The notes: a model not told the origin generated them from the sequence alone. Shown: positions 33,003 to 42,381, counted from the stretch's first letter. The stretch: DNA of 49,200 nucleotides from Akkermansiaceae bacterium (GCA_024233135.1 JACKPZ010000026.1:1-49200), one strand, 5' to 3'. Numbers and translations: made by a program.

Positions 33003-33368
33003 TCACTCCCAGTCGTGGAGTGTGGGATTGGCAAACACGGATTCCGCGGCGGCCGTCAAATACTCGTATTCCGCGGCGCTGAGATCCTCCTTGTCGCCTT
33101 TGAAGTAAGTCTCGAGGAACACGATATGAACCGCCTCGTCCATCTCCCGCGCGGAGTAGATGAGGCGGTATCCGCCGCTCTTGCCGACCTTCAATCCCGG
33201 CACCTGAAGCCGCATCTTCCGCAAATCGTGGAAACGGGGGATCGAAACCCCGTGTTTCGGGTTGAGGCGCAGCACCTGCTTCAGCGTCCCACAGGTTTGC
33301 AATACGCCATGCTTGGACTTCTTGCCCGACTGCCTCGCCCGCTTCGCACAGTGGAACCGAACATCCAT
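33003..33368 (-). CDS. RelE/ParE-superfamily toxin-like protein
   Basis: The 121-residue protein carries the RelE/HigB-type core: a basic N-terminal helix (KKSKHGVLQTCGTLKQVL), then the sheet KVGKSGGYRLIYSAREM and HIVFLETYFKGDKEDLS. These toxins are mRNA interferases acting on the ribosome, or gyrase inhibitors in the ParE branch. It lies 3 bp after the Panacea-domain gene and on the same strand, the standard antitoxin-toxin order. I see no clear catalytic residues, so this is inferred from fold and operon. Start ATG at 33368. Confidence 0.78.
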   Translation of the reverse strand: MDVRFHCAKRARQSGKKSKHGVLQTCGTLKQVLRLNPKHGVSIPRFHDLRKMRLQVPGLKVGKSGGYRLIYSAREMDEAVHIVFLETYFKGDKEDLSAAEYEYLTAAAESVFANPTLHDWE

Positions 33369-33371
33369 GGA

Positions 33372-33854
33372 TCAAAGCCCGTCCGGATCCTCCGCGCCAC
33401 CATACAGCATCAAGTCCGCTGACAGCTTCTCCAACATCCCCGCATAATGCCACGCGGGCTCGCGGTGACTCAGGTCGGAAAGTTCCTTCGCACTCTTGCC
33501 GCCATGGTCCTTGCAGACGGATTCCACAAGCTGCAACTCATCTGCCGAAAACGCTCCGAGGTCCGCATCGCGATTCACTTTCACCTCATTGAGCCTCATC
33601 CCTCCGACCTGCCGCGGAACGGTCGTCACCATGCCGCTCTTCGTCATCTTCCGGAGATGTTTCTCACCACGGCTGGGAACCGGCCCGTGTTCGTATTTGA
33701 TGAATTCCGATCCCGTGACCGAATCGCCGGTCTCCCGCATCGCCTTCGCATCGATGAAGTAGATCAGCTTCCACAGCTTCGTCGGGCCAAGGTTCGTCAC
33801 TCCCGGATGGCGACCCAGGTAAGCGATGAGTTCCTCAAGTTTGTGGCTGTTCAT
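33372..33854 (-). CDS. Panacea-domain antitoxin
   Basis: The 160-residue protein has the Panacea (DUF4065/SocA-like) core: a helical N-terminus, then KLWKLIYFIDAKAMRETG and GSEFIKYEHGPVP, with a second helical block around SDLSHREPAW (about residues 127-137). Panacea is a promiscuous antitoxin domain known to neutralise toxins from many unrelated families. The toxin gene follows 3 bp downstream. The ATG at 33854 is used because the upstream frame is proline/arginine-rich and not family-like. The gene is divergent from the type III system, with a 422-bp region between them. Confidence 0.88.
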   Translation of the reverse strand: MNSHKLEELIAYLGRHPGVTNLGPTKLWKLIYFIDAKAMRETGDSVTGSEFIKYEHGPVPSRGEKHLRKMTKSGMVTTVPRQVGGMRLNEVKVNRDADLGAFSADELQLVESVCKDHGGKSAKELSDLSHREPAWHYAGMLEKLSADLMLYGGAEDPDGL

Positions 33855-34276
33855 GGCGGATGCCGGTGGAAAGGCCGTTTTCGCGGGTGGGCGCACGATG
33901 CCTTGGATGCCGCCCCGAGTCAAGAATGCCGCCCGCGCCTTTCCCCTTGCCCCGTCCGCCCCCCGCCGCTTGAATCCCAGCGTCCGCCTCGGCGGATGGG
34001 GCCTGATAAACCTCACACTACGCGGTTGGCAATGACCGCAACCATTGCCGCCAAACCGACCCAAAAGGCCGGGGAGGCGGCGGCGCATGTCCAGGCCGTC
34101 CCCACGGGGTTCGGCTAAAGGCCGTTGCGGTCGACGTAGTGCGACTTTATCACTCCCCGTCCACCGGAAGGACGCCTTGTCATGCCTCCTTCCGCCCGAT
34201 CCACGACTGTCGTCGCGCCATGTTCCGCGACCTCACCCGATCCCGTCCGGGCGCAAACCCCTGCCATCGTCCGGCC
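33855..34276. promoter_or_regulatory. 422-bp divergent region between the toxin-antitoxin operon and the type III system
   Basis: No convincing gene is present. It must carry both promoters. A near-palindrome of 7-bp arms GGCAATG and CATTGCC with an 8-bp spacer lies at 34028-34049, and could be an operator or a transcript hairpin; it is not tested. The sequence is locally GC- and proline/arginine-codon-rich when translated, which is not coding evidence. Confidence 0.5.
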
Positions 34277-35866
34277 GTGCCCACGCTGAACTGGATCGGC
34301 AAGGATGCGGTGGTGAAGCACCACAAGGAGGTTCCCTTCCGCCTGCTGGAAGCCGACAAGAAGCTGTCCTTCGGTGATCCGGCGGCCGGGAATCTGATCG
34401 TGGAGGGCGACAACCTGCATGCCCTCAAGGCACTGCTTCCGCGTTACGCCGGCAAGGTGAAGTGCATCTGCATCGACCCGCCGTATAACACCGGAAACGA
34501 AGGTTGGGTTTACAACGACAATGTGAACAGCCCGGAGATTCTCCGCTGGCTCGGACAGACGGTCGGAAAGGAGGCAGAGGACTTAAGCCGTCACGACAAG
34601 TGGCTGTGCATGATGTATCCGCGGCTGGTGCTGCTGAAGCGGTTCCTCAGCGACGACGGGCTGATCCTCGTTTGCATGGACGAGAATGAGATCGGAAACG
34701 TGAGACTGTTGATGGACGAGATTTTCGGGAGATTCAATTGCTTGGGGACTATCGTCTGGAACACGAGGAATACCGACAACCGGGTAAAGACCTATTTTTC
34801 TCACGATCACGAATATATTCTGATCTATGGAGGAGGTCCCGGAGCTTCACTCGAAGGGCGAGTGATTGATCGAGGCAACTTTCGCAACACGGACAATGAC
34901 AAACGTGGGCCATACGTCACCGATCCGCTCACGGGCAAAGCTACCGCAGATGAACGCCCGAACCTGCATGCTTACTCTATGAGGCAGCCTGGAACCCGGA
35001 ATGTATGGGATCCCGACCCTGCAAAAGGATGGATCACTGACGAAGCGGGATATGAAAAGCTCTTAGCCGAAAAACGAATATGGTGGCCGCCCAATCCATC
35101 GTCGGGCAAACCACGAAAAAAACGATTTCTTTACGAAACGAGCACTCGAATGCCGGCCGGATCGTTTTGGGCCGAATTCAGATCCCAATCGGGAGCCAAA
35201 GAGTTGGACGACATACTTGGCCAACGACTTTTTGCGTTTCCCAAACCGACCGCTGTGATGCAAAGGATCATCGATCACTGTGTGCCACCCGAAGGTATCG
35301 TCCTCGATTCCTTCGCCGGATCCGGCACGACCGCCCACGCGGTTCTCAAGCAGAATGCGGCAGACGGCGGAAACCGCAAATTCATCCTCGTCGAGATGCT
35401 GCCGGAGATCGCCCGTGGCATCACGGCGGAGCGGGTGCGGCGGGTGGCTGGTGGTTATACGAACGCCAAGGGCGAGAAAGTGGAGGGCTTGGGCGGCGGC
35501 TTCCAATACTGCCGCTTGAGCAAGGAGCCCTTGTTCGACGCGACGGGCGCGGTGCGGGAGGATGTGAGGTTCGCCGAACTGGCGGAGTTCGTCTGGTTCG
35601 CGGAGACGGGCACGGGTTTCAGCGGCAGGGCGAAGAGTCCTTTACTTGGCATCCACGACGGCGTGGCGGTCTATCTGCTCTACAACGGCATCCTCAAGGA
35701 CCGCACGGTGGACGGCGGCAACGTGTTGACGGCACCGGTGCTCGCCATGCTGCCGCCGCACGACGGACCGAAGGTGATCTACGCGGCGGCGAACCGCCTC
35801 GGCGCTCCACGCCTCCAGCGGGAACAGATCGTTTTCAAGCAGACTCCCTACGCCCTCGACCTTTGA
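34277..35866 (+). CDS. mod: type III restriction-modification methyltransferase (Mod)
   Basis: The 529-residue protein is a beta-class N6-adenine methyltransferase. Motif IV, DPPYNTGN, is at residues 67-74; the target-recognition region is at about 145-335; and motif I, DSFAGSGTTAHAVL, comes after it near residue 344. In type III systems Mod recognises the site and methylates one strand, and it pairs with Res. The start at the GTG at 34277 matches the common opening PTLNWIGK; earlier in-frame codons do not. The recognition region is about 50% GC against about 65% for its surroundings. Res follows after 4 bp. Confidence 0.96.
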   Translation: MPTLNWIGKDAVVKHHKEVPFRLLEADKKLSFGDPAAGNLIVEGDNLHALKALLPRYAGKVKCICIDPPYNTGNEGWVYNDNVNSPEILRWLGQTVGKEAEDLSRHDKWLCMMYPRLVLLKRFLSDDGLILVCMDENEIGNVRLLMDEIFGRFNCLGTIVWNTRNTDNRVKTYFSHDHEYILIYGGGPGASLEGRVIDRGNFRNTDNDKRGPYVTDPLTGKATADERPNLHAYSMRQPGTRNVWDPDPAKGWITDEAGYEKLLAEKRIWWPPNPSSGKPRKKRFLYETSTRMPAGSFWAEFRSQSGAKELDDILGQRLFAFPKPTAVMQRIIDHCVPPEGIVLDSFAGSGTTAHAVLKQNAADGGNRKFILVEMLPEIARGITAERVRRVAGGYTNAKGEKVEGLGGGFQYCRLSKEPLFDATGAVREDVRFAELAEFVWFAETGTGFSGRAKSPLLGIHDGVAVYLLYNGILKDRTVDGGNVLTAPVLAMLPPHDGPKVIYAAANRLGAPRLQREQIVFKQTPYALDL

Positions 35867-35870
35867 TGCC

Positions 35871-38549
35871 ATGCAAGTCCTGACGCCAAAGCAATATCAG
35901 GAGTCCATTCTGGAAAGCGTGGCCGCCTACTTCGACGCCTGCCATGAGACGGGCGATCCGGACCAGGCGTTTTACCGGACAACCAAGGCGCTGTGGGGCG
36001 AGGGCTCCGCCTACCGGCCGATTGCCGGGTTCCCCGCGGACATGCCGTATTTCTGCCTGCGCGTCCCGACCGGCGGCGGCAAGACGCGACTCGCCGCCCG
36101 CGCGGTGGAACTGGTGAATTCGAAGCTGCTGCGCACCGAGCACAGCGTGATCCTGTGGCTGGTCCCGTCGAACGCGATCCGCGAGCAGACCTACAAGGCG
36201 CTCAGGAGCCGCGAGCATCCCTATCACAAGGATCTGCGGCTGGCCGGACCGGTGACGGTGATCGACCTCACCGAGGCAAGAGCGCTCACCCGCGCCACGC
36301 TGGACACCTCCACGGTGGTGATCGTGGCGACGGTGCAGGCATTCCGACGCGAGGATACCGAGGGGCTCAAGGTGTATGAATCGAGCGGCGTCCTGATGCA
36401 CCATTTCGAAGGATTGGACGAGGCGCAGCGTGCGAACCTGTTGAAGGAAAACGGCGGCGAGCGTCCGGCCGTGACGCCGTATTCGCTCGCCAACGTTCTT
36501 CGCTTGCGTCGGCCCTTCGTGATCGTGGACGAGGCACACAACAGCCGCACACCCCTGTCCTTCGACACGCTGGCCCGATTCCGCCCCAGCGGCATTCTCG
36601 AACTCACCGCCACGCCGGACACGACCACCACGCCGAGCAACGTGCTGCATAGCGTCTCCGCCTCGGAACTGAAGGCGGAGCATATGATCAAGCTACCCAT
36701 CCAACTGGAAACGGTGCCGGATTGGCAGAAGTGCCTGGCCAGCGCGATCGACCGCCGCGAGCAGCTTCACGAAGCGGCGCGGCAGGAACACAACTCCGGC
36801 GCGGAATACCTGCGTCCGCTCGTCCTCATTCAGGCGCAGCCACGGAGGAAGGGCGTCGAAACCCTGGATGTGGACGCGGTGAAAGCGGAACTGGTTTCCA
36901 ACCACAACATCCCGGAGAAGGAGATTGTCATCGCCACCGGCGAAGAACGAGGGCTGGACCAGGTGGAGAAGGACTACGAGGGCGGCATCGCTTCGCCGAA
37001 ATGTCCGGTGCGTTTCGTCATCACCCAGCAGGCGCTGGCGGAGGGATGGGACTGCCCGGCCGCCTACATCCTCGTGAGCATGGCGGCGGTGAAGTCGTCC
37101 ACCGCCGTCGAACAACTTCTCGGCCGCATCCTGCGCCAGCCGCAGGCGGAGAAACGCGCGACCGAGGCGCTGAACCGGTGCTACGCCTACGTGGTTTCGG
37201 ACGACTTCAGCAGCACGGCGAATGCCCTCCGCGACCGCCTGGTGGAGGGCTCGGGCTTCGAGGAACGGGAAGCATCTTCGTTTGTCGCCGCAGCCAGGAC
37301 GGAGCAGAGCAAGCTGGACCTTGGCTCGGGACGGATCGTCTTCACTCCCGTGGATGTGGTCCTGACCGAAAAGCCCGAGCTGAAGAGCCTGCCGAAGGAC
37401 ACGAAGGCCAAGGTGAGCTGGGACGCCAAGAAGGGGCGTTTGACGATATCCGCGCCACTTTCTACTCAGGAAACCGAGGCGCTGCAGGCGACGGTGAAGG
37501 GCGAAACCTCCCGCGGGCTGATCTCCCAGGCGGCCGAGGCGAGCCGGACACAGGCGGTGCAGGTGTTCCAGTCGCCATCGGAGCGAGGGCTTGATTTCCG
37601 CGTGCCGCAGATGTGCGTGATGGTGCACGGCGAGCTGACGCTCTTCGACGACCCCGAGGTGTTGGAGTATCCTTGGGATCTGCCGCTGGGACATGCGGCA
37701 CCGGACGAAGTGGCGATCCGCGAACTGGACCTTGCCAGCAGGGTGCGCGACGGGGGCACGATCGATGTGGACGAGGGAAAGGTAAAGGTGCGCTTCATGA
37801 CGGAACTCCAGAAGGATCTCGGCCTCGCCTACAAGCCCGAGCACTGGACGGAAGCGAAGCTGGCCGCTTGGATCTGCCGCAATCTTCCGGATCCCTACAC
37901 GACCCACGCGAGCAAGAACGCCTTCGTTTCCGCATGGCTCCGCAACTTGCTCGCACGCGACGGATTCGACCTCGCGAAGGCGAACCGGCAGAAATTTCTC
38001 ATCCGGCAGTTGTTGGAGCAGCAGATCAAGTTGATGCGGAAAGAGGCGGTGCGGGACGCCTATCAGACGGCTCTCTTCGGCGATGAAAGAGAGGAACGTG
38101 TGAAGGTGGACGGCTCATACAACTTCGAGTTTCACCCGGATGCCTATGCCCCTGACCGGGACTACGACGGACGTTTCGGAGAGGCGGATTTCCGCCACCA
38201 TTACTATCCCCGGATCGGAGATTTCGACTCGAAAGAGGAATACCTCTGTGCCTGCGAGCTGGAAAAGTGGGCCGCAAGGGGCAGCATCAAGTTTTGGGTC
38301 CGGAACCTCGTGAGGAAGCCATGTTGTTCGTTCTTCCTCCAGACAGCGGAGAGCCGGTTCTTCCCGGATTTCGTCTGCATGCTGCCAGACGACACCGTGC
38401 TCGTCGTGGAATACAAAGGGGGCGACCGCTACGCCTCCGCCAAACCAGATCGGGACATCGGCGAGCTGTGGGCGGAACTGAGTGGTGGAAGGTGCCGCTT
38501 CGTAATGGCGACGGACAAGAAGTGGGCGGAGATCGAGGCGAGGCTGTAG
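35871..38549 (+). CDS. res: type III restriction enzyme helicase/endonuclease subunit (Res)
   Basis: The 892-residue protein has a SF2 motor: PTGGGKT (residues 66-72), DEAH (about 220-223), ELTATP (motif III) and EQLLGRILRQP (motif VI). A C-terminal PD-(D/E)xK-type nuclease follows, with Asp of FFPDFV at about residue 832 and EYKG at about 847. Res needs Mod for site recognition and uses ATP to translocate or diffuse to a second site before cleavage. It is 4 bp downstream of mod and thus co-translated with it. The protein is somewhat short for Res but contains all expected motifs. Confidence 0.95.
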   Translation: MQVLTPKQYQESILESVAAYFDACHETGDPDQAFYRTTKALWGEGSAYRPIAGFPADMPYFCLRVPTGGGKTRLAARAVELVNSKLLRTEHSVILWLVPSNAIREQTYKALRSREHPYHKDLRLAGPVTVIDLTEARALTRATLDTSTVVIVATVQAFRREDTEGLKVYESSGVLMHHFEGLDEAQRANLLKENGGERPAVTPYSLANVLRLRRPFVIVDEAHNSRTPLSFDTLARFRPSGILELTATPDTTTTPSNVLHSVSASELKAEHMIKLPIQLETVPDWQKCLASAIDRREQLHEAARQEHNSGAEYLRPLVLIQAQPRRKGVETLDVDAVKAELVSNHNIPEKEIVIATGEERGLDQVEKDYEGGIASPKCPVRFVITQQALAEGWDCPAAYILVSMAAVKSSTAVEQLLGRILRQPQAEKRATEALNRCYAYVVSDDFSSTANALRDRLVEGSGFEEREASSFVAAARTEQSKLDLGSGRIVFTPVDVVLTEKPELKSLPKDTKAKVSWDAKKGRLTISAPLSTQETEALQATVKGETSRGLISQAAEASRTQAVQVFQSPSERGLDFRVPQMCVMVHGELTLFDDPEVLEYPWDLPLGHAAPDEVAIRELDLASRVRDGGTIDVDEGKVKVRFMTELQKDLGLAYKPEHWTEAKLAAWICRNLPDPYTTHASKNAFVSAWLRNLLARDGFDLAKANRQKFLIRQLLEQQIKLMRKEAVRDAYQTALFGDEREERVKVDGSYNFEFHPDAYAPDRDYDGRFGEADFRHHYYPRIGDFDSKEEYLCACELEKWAARGSIKFWVRNLVRKPCCSFFLQTAESRFFPDFVCMLPDDTVLVVEYKGGDRYASAKPDRDIGELWAELSGGRCRFVMATDKKWAEIEARL

Positions 38550-38646
38550 GTTTGGTGGCTGACTGAATTCCCCATGCGGATGGACCACATAACGCGAGCT
38601 TGGTATCGACGCCACCGCGTCGTTCCGCTTCACTTCGCGCACACTC

Positions 38647-39804
38647 ATGCTCGAAGCCTCCATGCGCTGGTTCGGCCCCGGAGATCCGGTGCCGCTCTCG
38701 TTTCTCCGTCAGGCGGGGGCCGGCGCGGTGTTCACGTCGCTCCATCAGATCCCGTATGGCGAGGCGTGGCCGCGGGAGGCGATCCGCGAGCGGAAGGATG
38801 AAATCGAAGCCGCCGGACTGCGTTGGAACGTCGTCGAATCGGTGCCGGTGCACGAGGACATCAAGACCGGCCGCGGCGATCTCGGACGCTTGTTAGAGAA
38901 CTACACCACCAGCCTGCGGAACCTCGTCGCGGAGGGTATCGACACGGTCGTTTACAACTTCATGCCGGTGCTCGACTGGGTGCGCACGGAGATGTCCTAT
39001 CAGCTTCCCGACGGATCGCGCTCGATGCGTTTCGATCCGGTGCACTTCGCCGCCTTCGACATTCACGCGCTGCAACGCGGGGGAGCCGGGGACGACCATC
39101 CGGCAGACGTGCGGGAAAAGGCCGCCGCCTGGTGGACCTCGCTCGACGACACCGCGCGCGATCGTTTCATCCGCTCGGTCATCGACGTGTTTCCCGGCGT
39201 GAAGTGGAACCTCTCGCTCGACGACATCCGCACGATGCTCGCCCGTTACGACGGCATCGGCGAACGCGGGCTGCTCGCGAACCTCGGGCGTTTCCTCGAC
39301 GCGGTCGTGCCCGTCGCCGAGGAATGCGGCATGCGGCTCGCGATCCACCCGGACGACCCGCCGTTTCCCGTGCTCGGCCTGCCGCGCATCGTCTCCACCT
39401 CGGCGCAGCTCGACGCCATCCTCGCGCTGGCGGACAGCCCGGCGCACGGCGTTTGTTTCTGCACCGGCTCGCTCGGCGCGCGGCCGGACAACGACCTGCC
39501 CGCGATGGCCGCGCGTTTCGCCGGACGCATCCACGCGCTTCACCTGCGCAGCACGCGGGTCGAGCCGGACGGATCGTTTCACGAAGCGAGCCACCTCGAA
39601 GGAAACACCCGCCTGGCATCCGTGCTGCGCGCGTTCCTCGGCGCCCGCGCGGACGGCGGAACCATCCCCTACCGCCCCGATCACGGCCTCGTCATGATGG
39701 ACGACCTCGCGAAACCGGAGGGCATCACGCCCGGCTACTCCGCCATCGGCCGGATGAAGGGCCTCGCCGAGATCCGCGGGCTTCTGGCGGGAATGGACCG
39801 TTAG
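38647..39804 (+). CDS. uxuA: mannonate dehydratase
   Basis: The 385-residue TIM-barrel protein converts D-mannonate to 2-keto-3-deoxygluconate in the hexuronate pathway. The UxuA sequence is evident in MRWFGPGDPVPLSFLRQAGA, NFMPVLDWVRT, LAIHPDDPPFPVLGLPRI and HEASHLEG, which carry metal-binding and catalytic residues. The ATG at 38647 fits the family's start. No glucuronate isomerase or mannonate oxidoreductase is near. It overlaps the convergent FUSC gene by 4 bp, sharing TTAG. Confidence 0.93.
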   Translation: MLEASMRWFGPGDPVPLSFLRQAGAGAVFTSLHQIPYGEAWPREAIRERKDEIEAAGLRWNVVESVPVHEDIKTGRGDLGRLLENYTTSLRNLVAEGIDTVVYNFMPVLDWVRTEMSYQLPDGSRSMRFDPVHFAAFDIHALQRGGAGDDHPADVREKAAAWWTSLDDTARDRFIRSVIDVFPGVKWNLSLDDIRTMLARYDGIGERGLLANLGRFLDAVVPVAEECGMRLAIHPDDPPFPVLGLPRIVSTSAQLDAILALADSPAHGVCFCTGSLGARPDNDLPAMAARFAGRIHALHLRSTRVEPDGSFHEASHLEGNTRLASVLRAFLGARADGGTIPYRPDHGLVMMDDLAKPEGITPGYSAIGRMKGLAEIRGLLAGMDR

Positions 39805-40850
39805 ATGCCCGGCAGTCGTTTGAGCAGCCCCTCGGCACGCCGGCACCATTGCGGATGGTGAAGGACCCAGCCCCCCGCCGCGCCGATCAGGCTGCCAAGC
39901 GTGATGTCCTGCAGCCGCGCCCAAAGCAGTTCGCGGAAGGGGGCGCCGCCGGACGCGATCTCGGCGAAACAAACCGTCAATGGAGTGATGAACACCACCG
40001 CCAGTCCATAATGACGCGGCACCAGGAACTCGACCACCATCACGAGCACGATCACCAGCGCAGCCAAGGCTCCGGGGCTCATCGACGGTGGAAACAGGAA
40101 CCACGAGATCCCCATGCCCACCGCGCTTCCGACGATCCGGTGCACGTTGCGATGCCATACCGCCCGGAACGTTCCGCCCTGGAGGATCGCGATGCAGGAA
40201 ATCGGCACCCAATAGGGATTCTCCAGCTCCAGGAGCTGGGCGGCGAGCAGCGATACCATCACACTCGCCGCGATCACCGCCGACTCGACCATCACGGCCG
40301 CCCGGTTCCCGTCCCCACCGGCCACCTTGAGAGCATCTGTCTTCCGGCCGCCCGATGCGAGGCAGTAGATCAGCGCGATGAGAAACGAGCAGGCCGCCCC
40401 GGCGGCGACAATCGCCACTTTGGTCGGAAGCGCATGGATGTCGAAGATCATGTTTCCCGCGATCGCCGCCGTGACGACGAAGAAGAAACTCGCCGGCGGA
40501 GCGATGGCGAAGCGGCGGCAAAACCATGCGGCACGGAAAGTCACCAGGCCGAGCGCCAGCACCGCGGCAGCCGGATGGAAGGTGCCCAGCGCGCCCAGCG
40601 CGAAGCTCACCACGAACCCCAGCGCGCAGGTGGCCATCCGCCGCAGCCGTTCCCTTCGCGCGAATTCCGAGGAAGGGAGATACAGGATCGCCATCGAACC
40701 GGTCGCGGAGAGCATCCCGTCCGCCGGGTTCCCGGAACACACGCCCCACCACAATGGAACGGCCACGGACATGGCGGCGAGCAGCGGCACGTGCCACGAA
40801 GGTCCGCCGGACATCCATCGAAGATACGCGCCGCTTCTTGTTTTCCCCAC
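39801..40850 (-). CDS. FUSC-family inner-membrane protein
   Basis: The 349-residue protein has two hydrophobic blocks of several helices each (about residues 20-165 and 190-330), the layout of the fusaric acid resistance/aromatic acid exporter family. The C-terminal block contains the FUSC-like NPYWVPISCIAILQGGTFR. It is expected to export small aromatic or acidic compounds across the inner membrane. Substrate is unknown. The gene is divergent from the GH28 gene and convergent with uxuA. Confidence 0.85.
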   Translation of the reverse strand: MGKTRSGAYLRWMSGGPSWHVPLLAAMSVAVPLWWGVCSGNPADGMLSATGSMAILYLPSSEFARRERLRRMATCALGFVVSFALGALGTFHPAAAVLALGLVTFRAAWFCRRFAIAPPASFFFVVTAAIAGNMIFDIHALPTKVAIVAAGAACSFLIALIYCLASGGRKTDALKVAGGDGNRAAVMVESAVIAASVMVSLLAAQLLELENPYWVPISCIAILQGGTFRAVWHRNVHRIVGSAVGMGISWFLFPPSMSPGALAALVIVLVMVVEFLVPRHYGLAVVFITPLTVCFAEIASGGAPFRELLWARLQDITLGSLIGAAGGWVLHHPQWCRRAEGLLKRLPGI

Positions 40851-40930
40851 CGCGGCGATGCTACGAATCCTCCGGGTTTCGGCGAGCCGTAACCTTTCTC
40901 CCGAATAATCCCAATGGGTGAGCCGACCGT

Positions 40931-40965
40931 TGGAAGAAACCGTGTCATCCTTCGGTTTCCTTCCA
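40931..40965 (+). promoter_or_regulatory. hairpin just upstream of the GH28 start
   Basis: The arms GGAAGAAACCG (40932-40942) and CGGTTTCCTTCC (40953-40964) pair over 11 bp with one bulged base and a 10-base loop, and the flanking T/A can add a pair. The hairpin ends 5 bp before the start ATG at 40970 and would cover the ribosome-binding region. It may control translation or be incidental. Confidence 0.45.
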
Positions 40966-40969
40966 CCCC

Positions 40970-42370
40970 ATGACTCGCCACATCCGCATCCTTCTCAGCG
41001 CCGTCCTGGCACCCGCATTCGCGCATGCCGGACAGATGGGCCACGAGGAGATCGTTGTGGAGGCGCCGTTCGAAATGCCGGCGATCCGGGTGCCGGTTTT
41101 TCCCGAACGGGACTTCGCCATCGATGACTACGGCGCGGAGGAAGGCGGGAAATCCAAGGTCACCGATTCGATCCGCAAGGCGGTCCAGGCCTGTCACGAT
41201 GCGGGCGGTGGACGCGTCGTCGTTCCCAAGGGCCGTTGGCTCACCGGCGCGGTCCATCTGCGCGGCAACGTCAACCTCCACCTCACCGAGGGCGCGGAGC
41301 TGGTATTCAGCGACGACCCCGACGACTATCTGCCCGCCGTCCGGACGAGTTGGGAAGGCATGGAGTGTTTCAACTACTCGCCGCTCGTCTATGCGTATGA
41401 CTGCGAGAACCTGGCCGTCACAGGCAAGGGCACGCTCCATGCGAAGATGGGCACCTGGGAAAAGTGGTCCGGCCGGCCGCCCGCCCACATGGAGGCGCTC
41501 AAGAAACTCTATCACATGGCGGCGAAGGACGTGCCGGTGGAGCAACGCCGGATGGCGGAGGGCGCCAACAACCTGCGCCCGCATTTCATCCAGTTCAACC
41601 GCTGCCGCAACGTGCTCGTCGAGGACGTGCGCATCCGCAACAGCCCGTTCTGGACGATCCATCCGCTGCTCTGCAAGTCGGTTGTCATCCGCCGCGTCGA
41701 CGTTCGCGCGCACGGCCACAACAACGACGGCGTCGATCCCGAGATGACGCGCGACATGCTCGTCGAGGACTGCGTGTTCGACCAGGGCGACGACGCCATC
41801 GCCATCAAGTCCGGCCGCAACCAGGACGCGTGGCGCCTCGACACACCCACCGAGAACCTCGTGATCCGCAACTGCACGATGGAGCAGGGCCACCAGCTCG
41901 TCGCCATCGGCAGCGAGCTGTCCGGCGGAATCCGCAATGTCTACATCCACGACTGCATCTTCGCCGCGAACGAGAAACACCCGCCGCAGAACATGTTGTT
42001 CATCAAGACCAACATCCGCCGCGGGGGATTCGTGGAGAACATCCATTTCGAGAACATCGAAGCCGGACAGGTGCGCTTCAGCGTGCTCGGCATCGAAACC
42101 GACGTCCTCTATCAGTGGAAGGACATCGTCCCGACCTACGAGGAACGGCTCACGCCCATCCGCGGGATTTTCCTTCGCAACGTGAAGGTCGGAAAGTGCG
42201 ACACGCCGTTCCGGATCCTCGGCGACAAGCGCCAGCCGGTGACCGGTGTGACGTTGGAAAACATCAGCGTCGGCCACGCGGAACATCCCGACAGCCGCTT
42301 CGAGCATGTCCGCGGCCTTCGCCGGACCAACGTGACGATCGGCGGAGCGGAGCAGGCCCGCGCACGCTGA
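40970..42370 (+). CDS. secreted GH28-family pectinase-like glycosidase
   Basis: The 466-residue protein has a signal peptide (residues 1-20). The right-handed beta-helix of GH28 is visible in repeated motifs, with NNDGVDPE (Asp253 and Asp256), QGDDAIAIKSG (Asp274 and Asp275) and EQGHQLVAIGSE (His308). These match the catalytic Asp triad of the NTD, DD and GHG segments. GH28 enzymes hydrolyse galacturonan and rhamnogalacturonan by inversion. The ATG at 40970 fits the signal peptide. A hairpin lies just upstream. uxuA and FUSC next door would fit a uronate pathway, but none is obviously co-regulated with it. Confidence 0.9.
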   Translation: MTRHIRILLSAVLAPAFAHAGQMGHEEIVVEAPFEMPAIRVPVFPERDFAIDDYGAEEGGKSKVTDSIRKAVQACHDAGGGRVVVPKGRWLTGAVHLRGNVNLHLTEGAELVFSDDPDDYLPAVRTSWEGMECFNYSPLVYAYDCENLAVTGKGTLHAKMGTWEKWSGRPPAHMEALKKLYHMAAKDVPVEQRRMAEGANNLRPHFIQFNRCRNVLVEDVRIRNSPFWTIHPLLCKSVVIRRVDVRAHGHNNDGVDPEMTRDMLVEDCVFDQGDDAIAIKSGRNQDAWRLDTPTENLVIRNCTMEQGHQLVAIGSELSGGIRNVYIHDCIFAANEKHPPQNMLFIKTNIRRGGFVENIHFENIEAGQVRFSVLGIETDVLYQWKDIVPTYEERLTPIRGIFLRNVKVGKCDTPFRILGDKRQPVTGVTLENISVGHAEHPDSRFEHVRGLRRTNVTIGGAEQARAR

Positions 42371-42381
42371 CGGAGGCTCCT

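Noticed and set aside
33003..38549. A phage or integrative element around the defence genes
   Set aside because: No integrase, recombinase, attachment-like repeat or phage gene is present, and flanking genes are ordinary.
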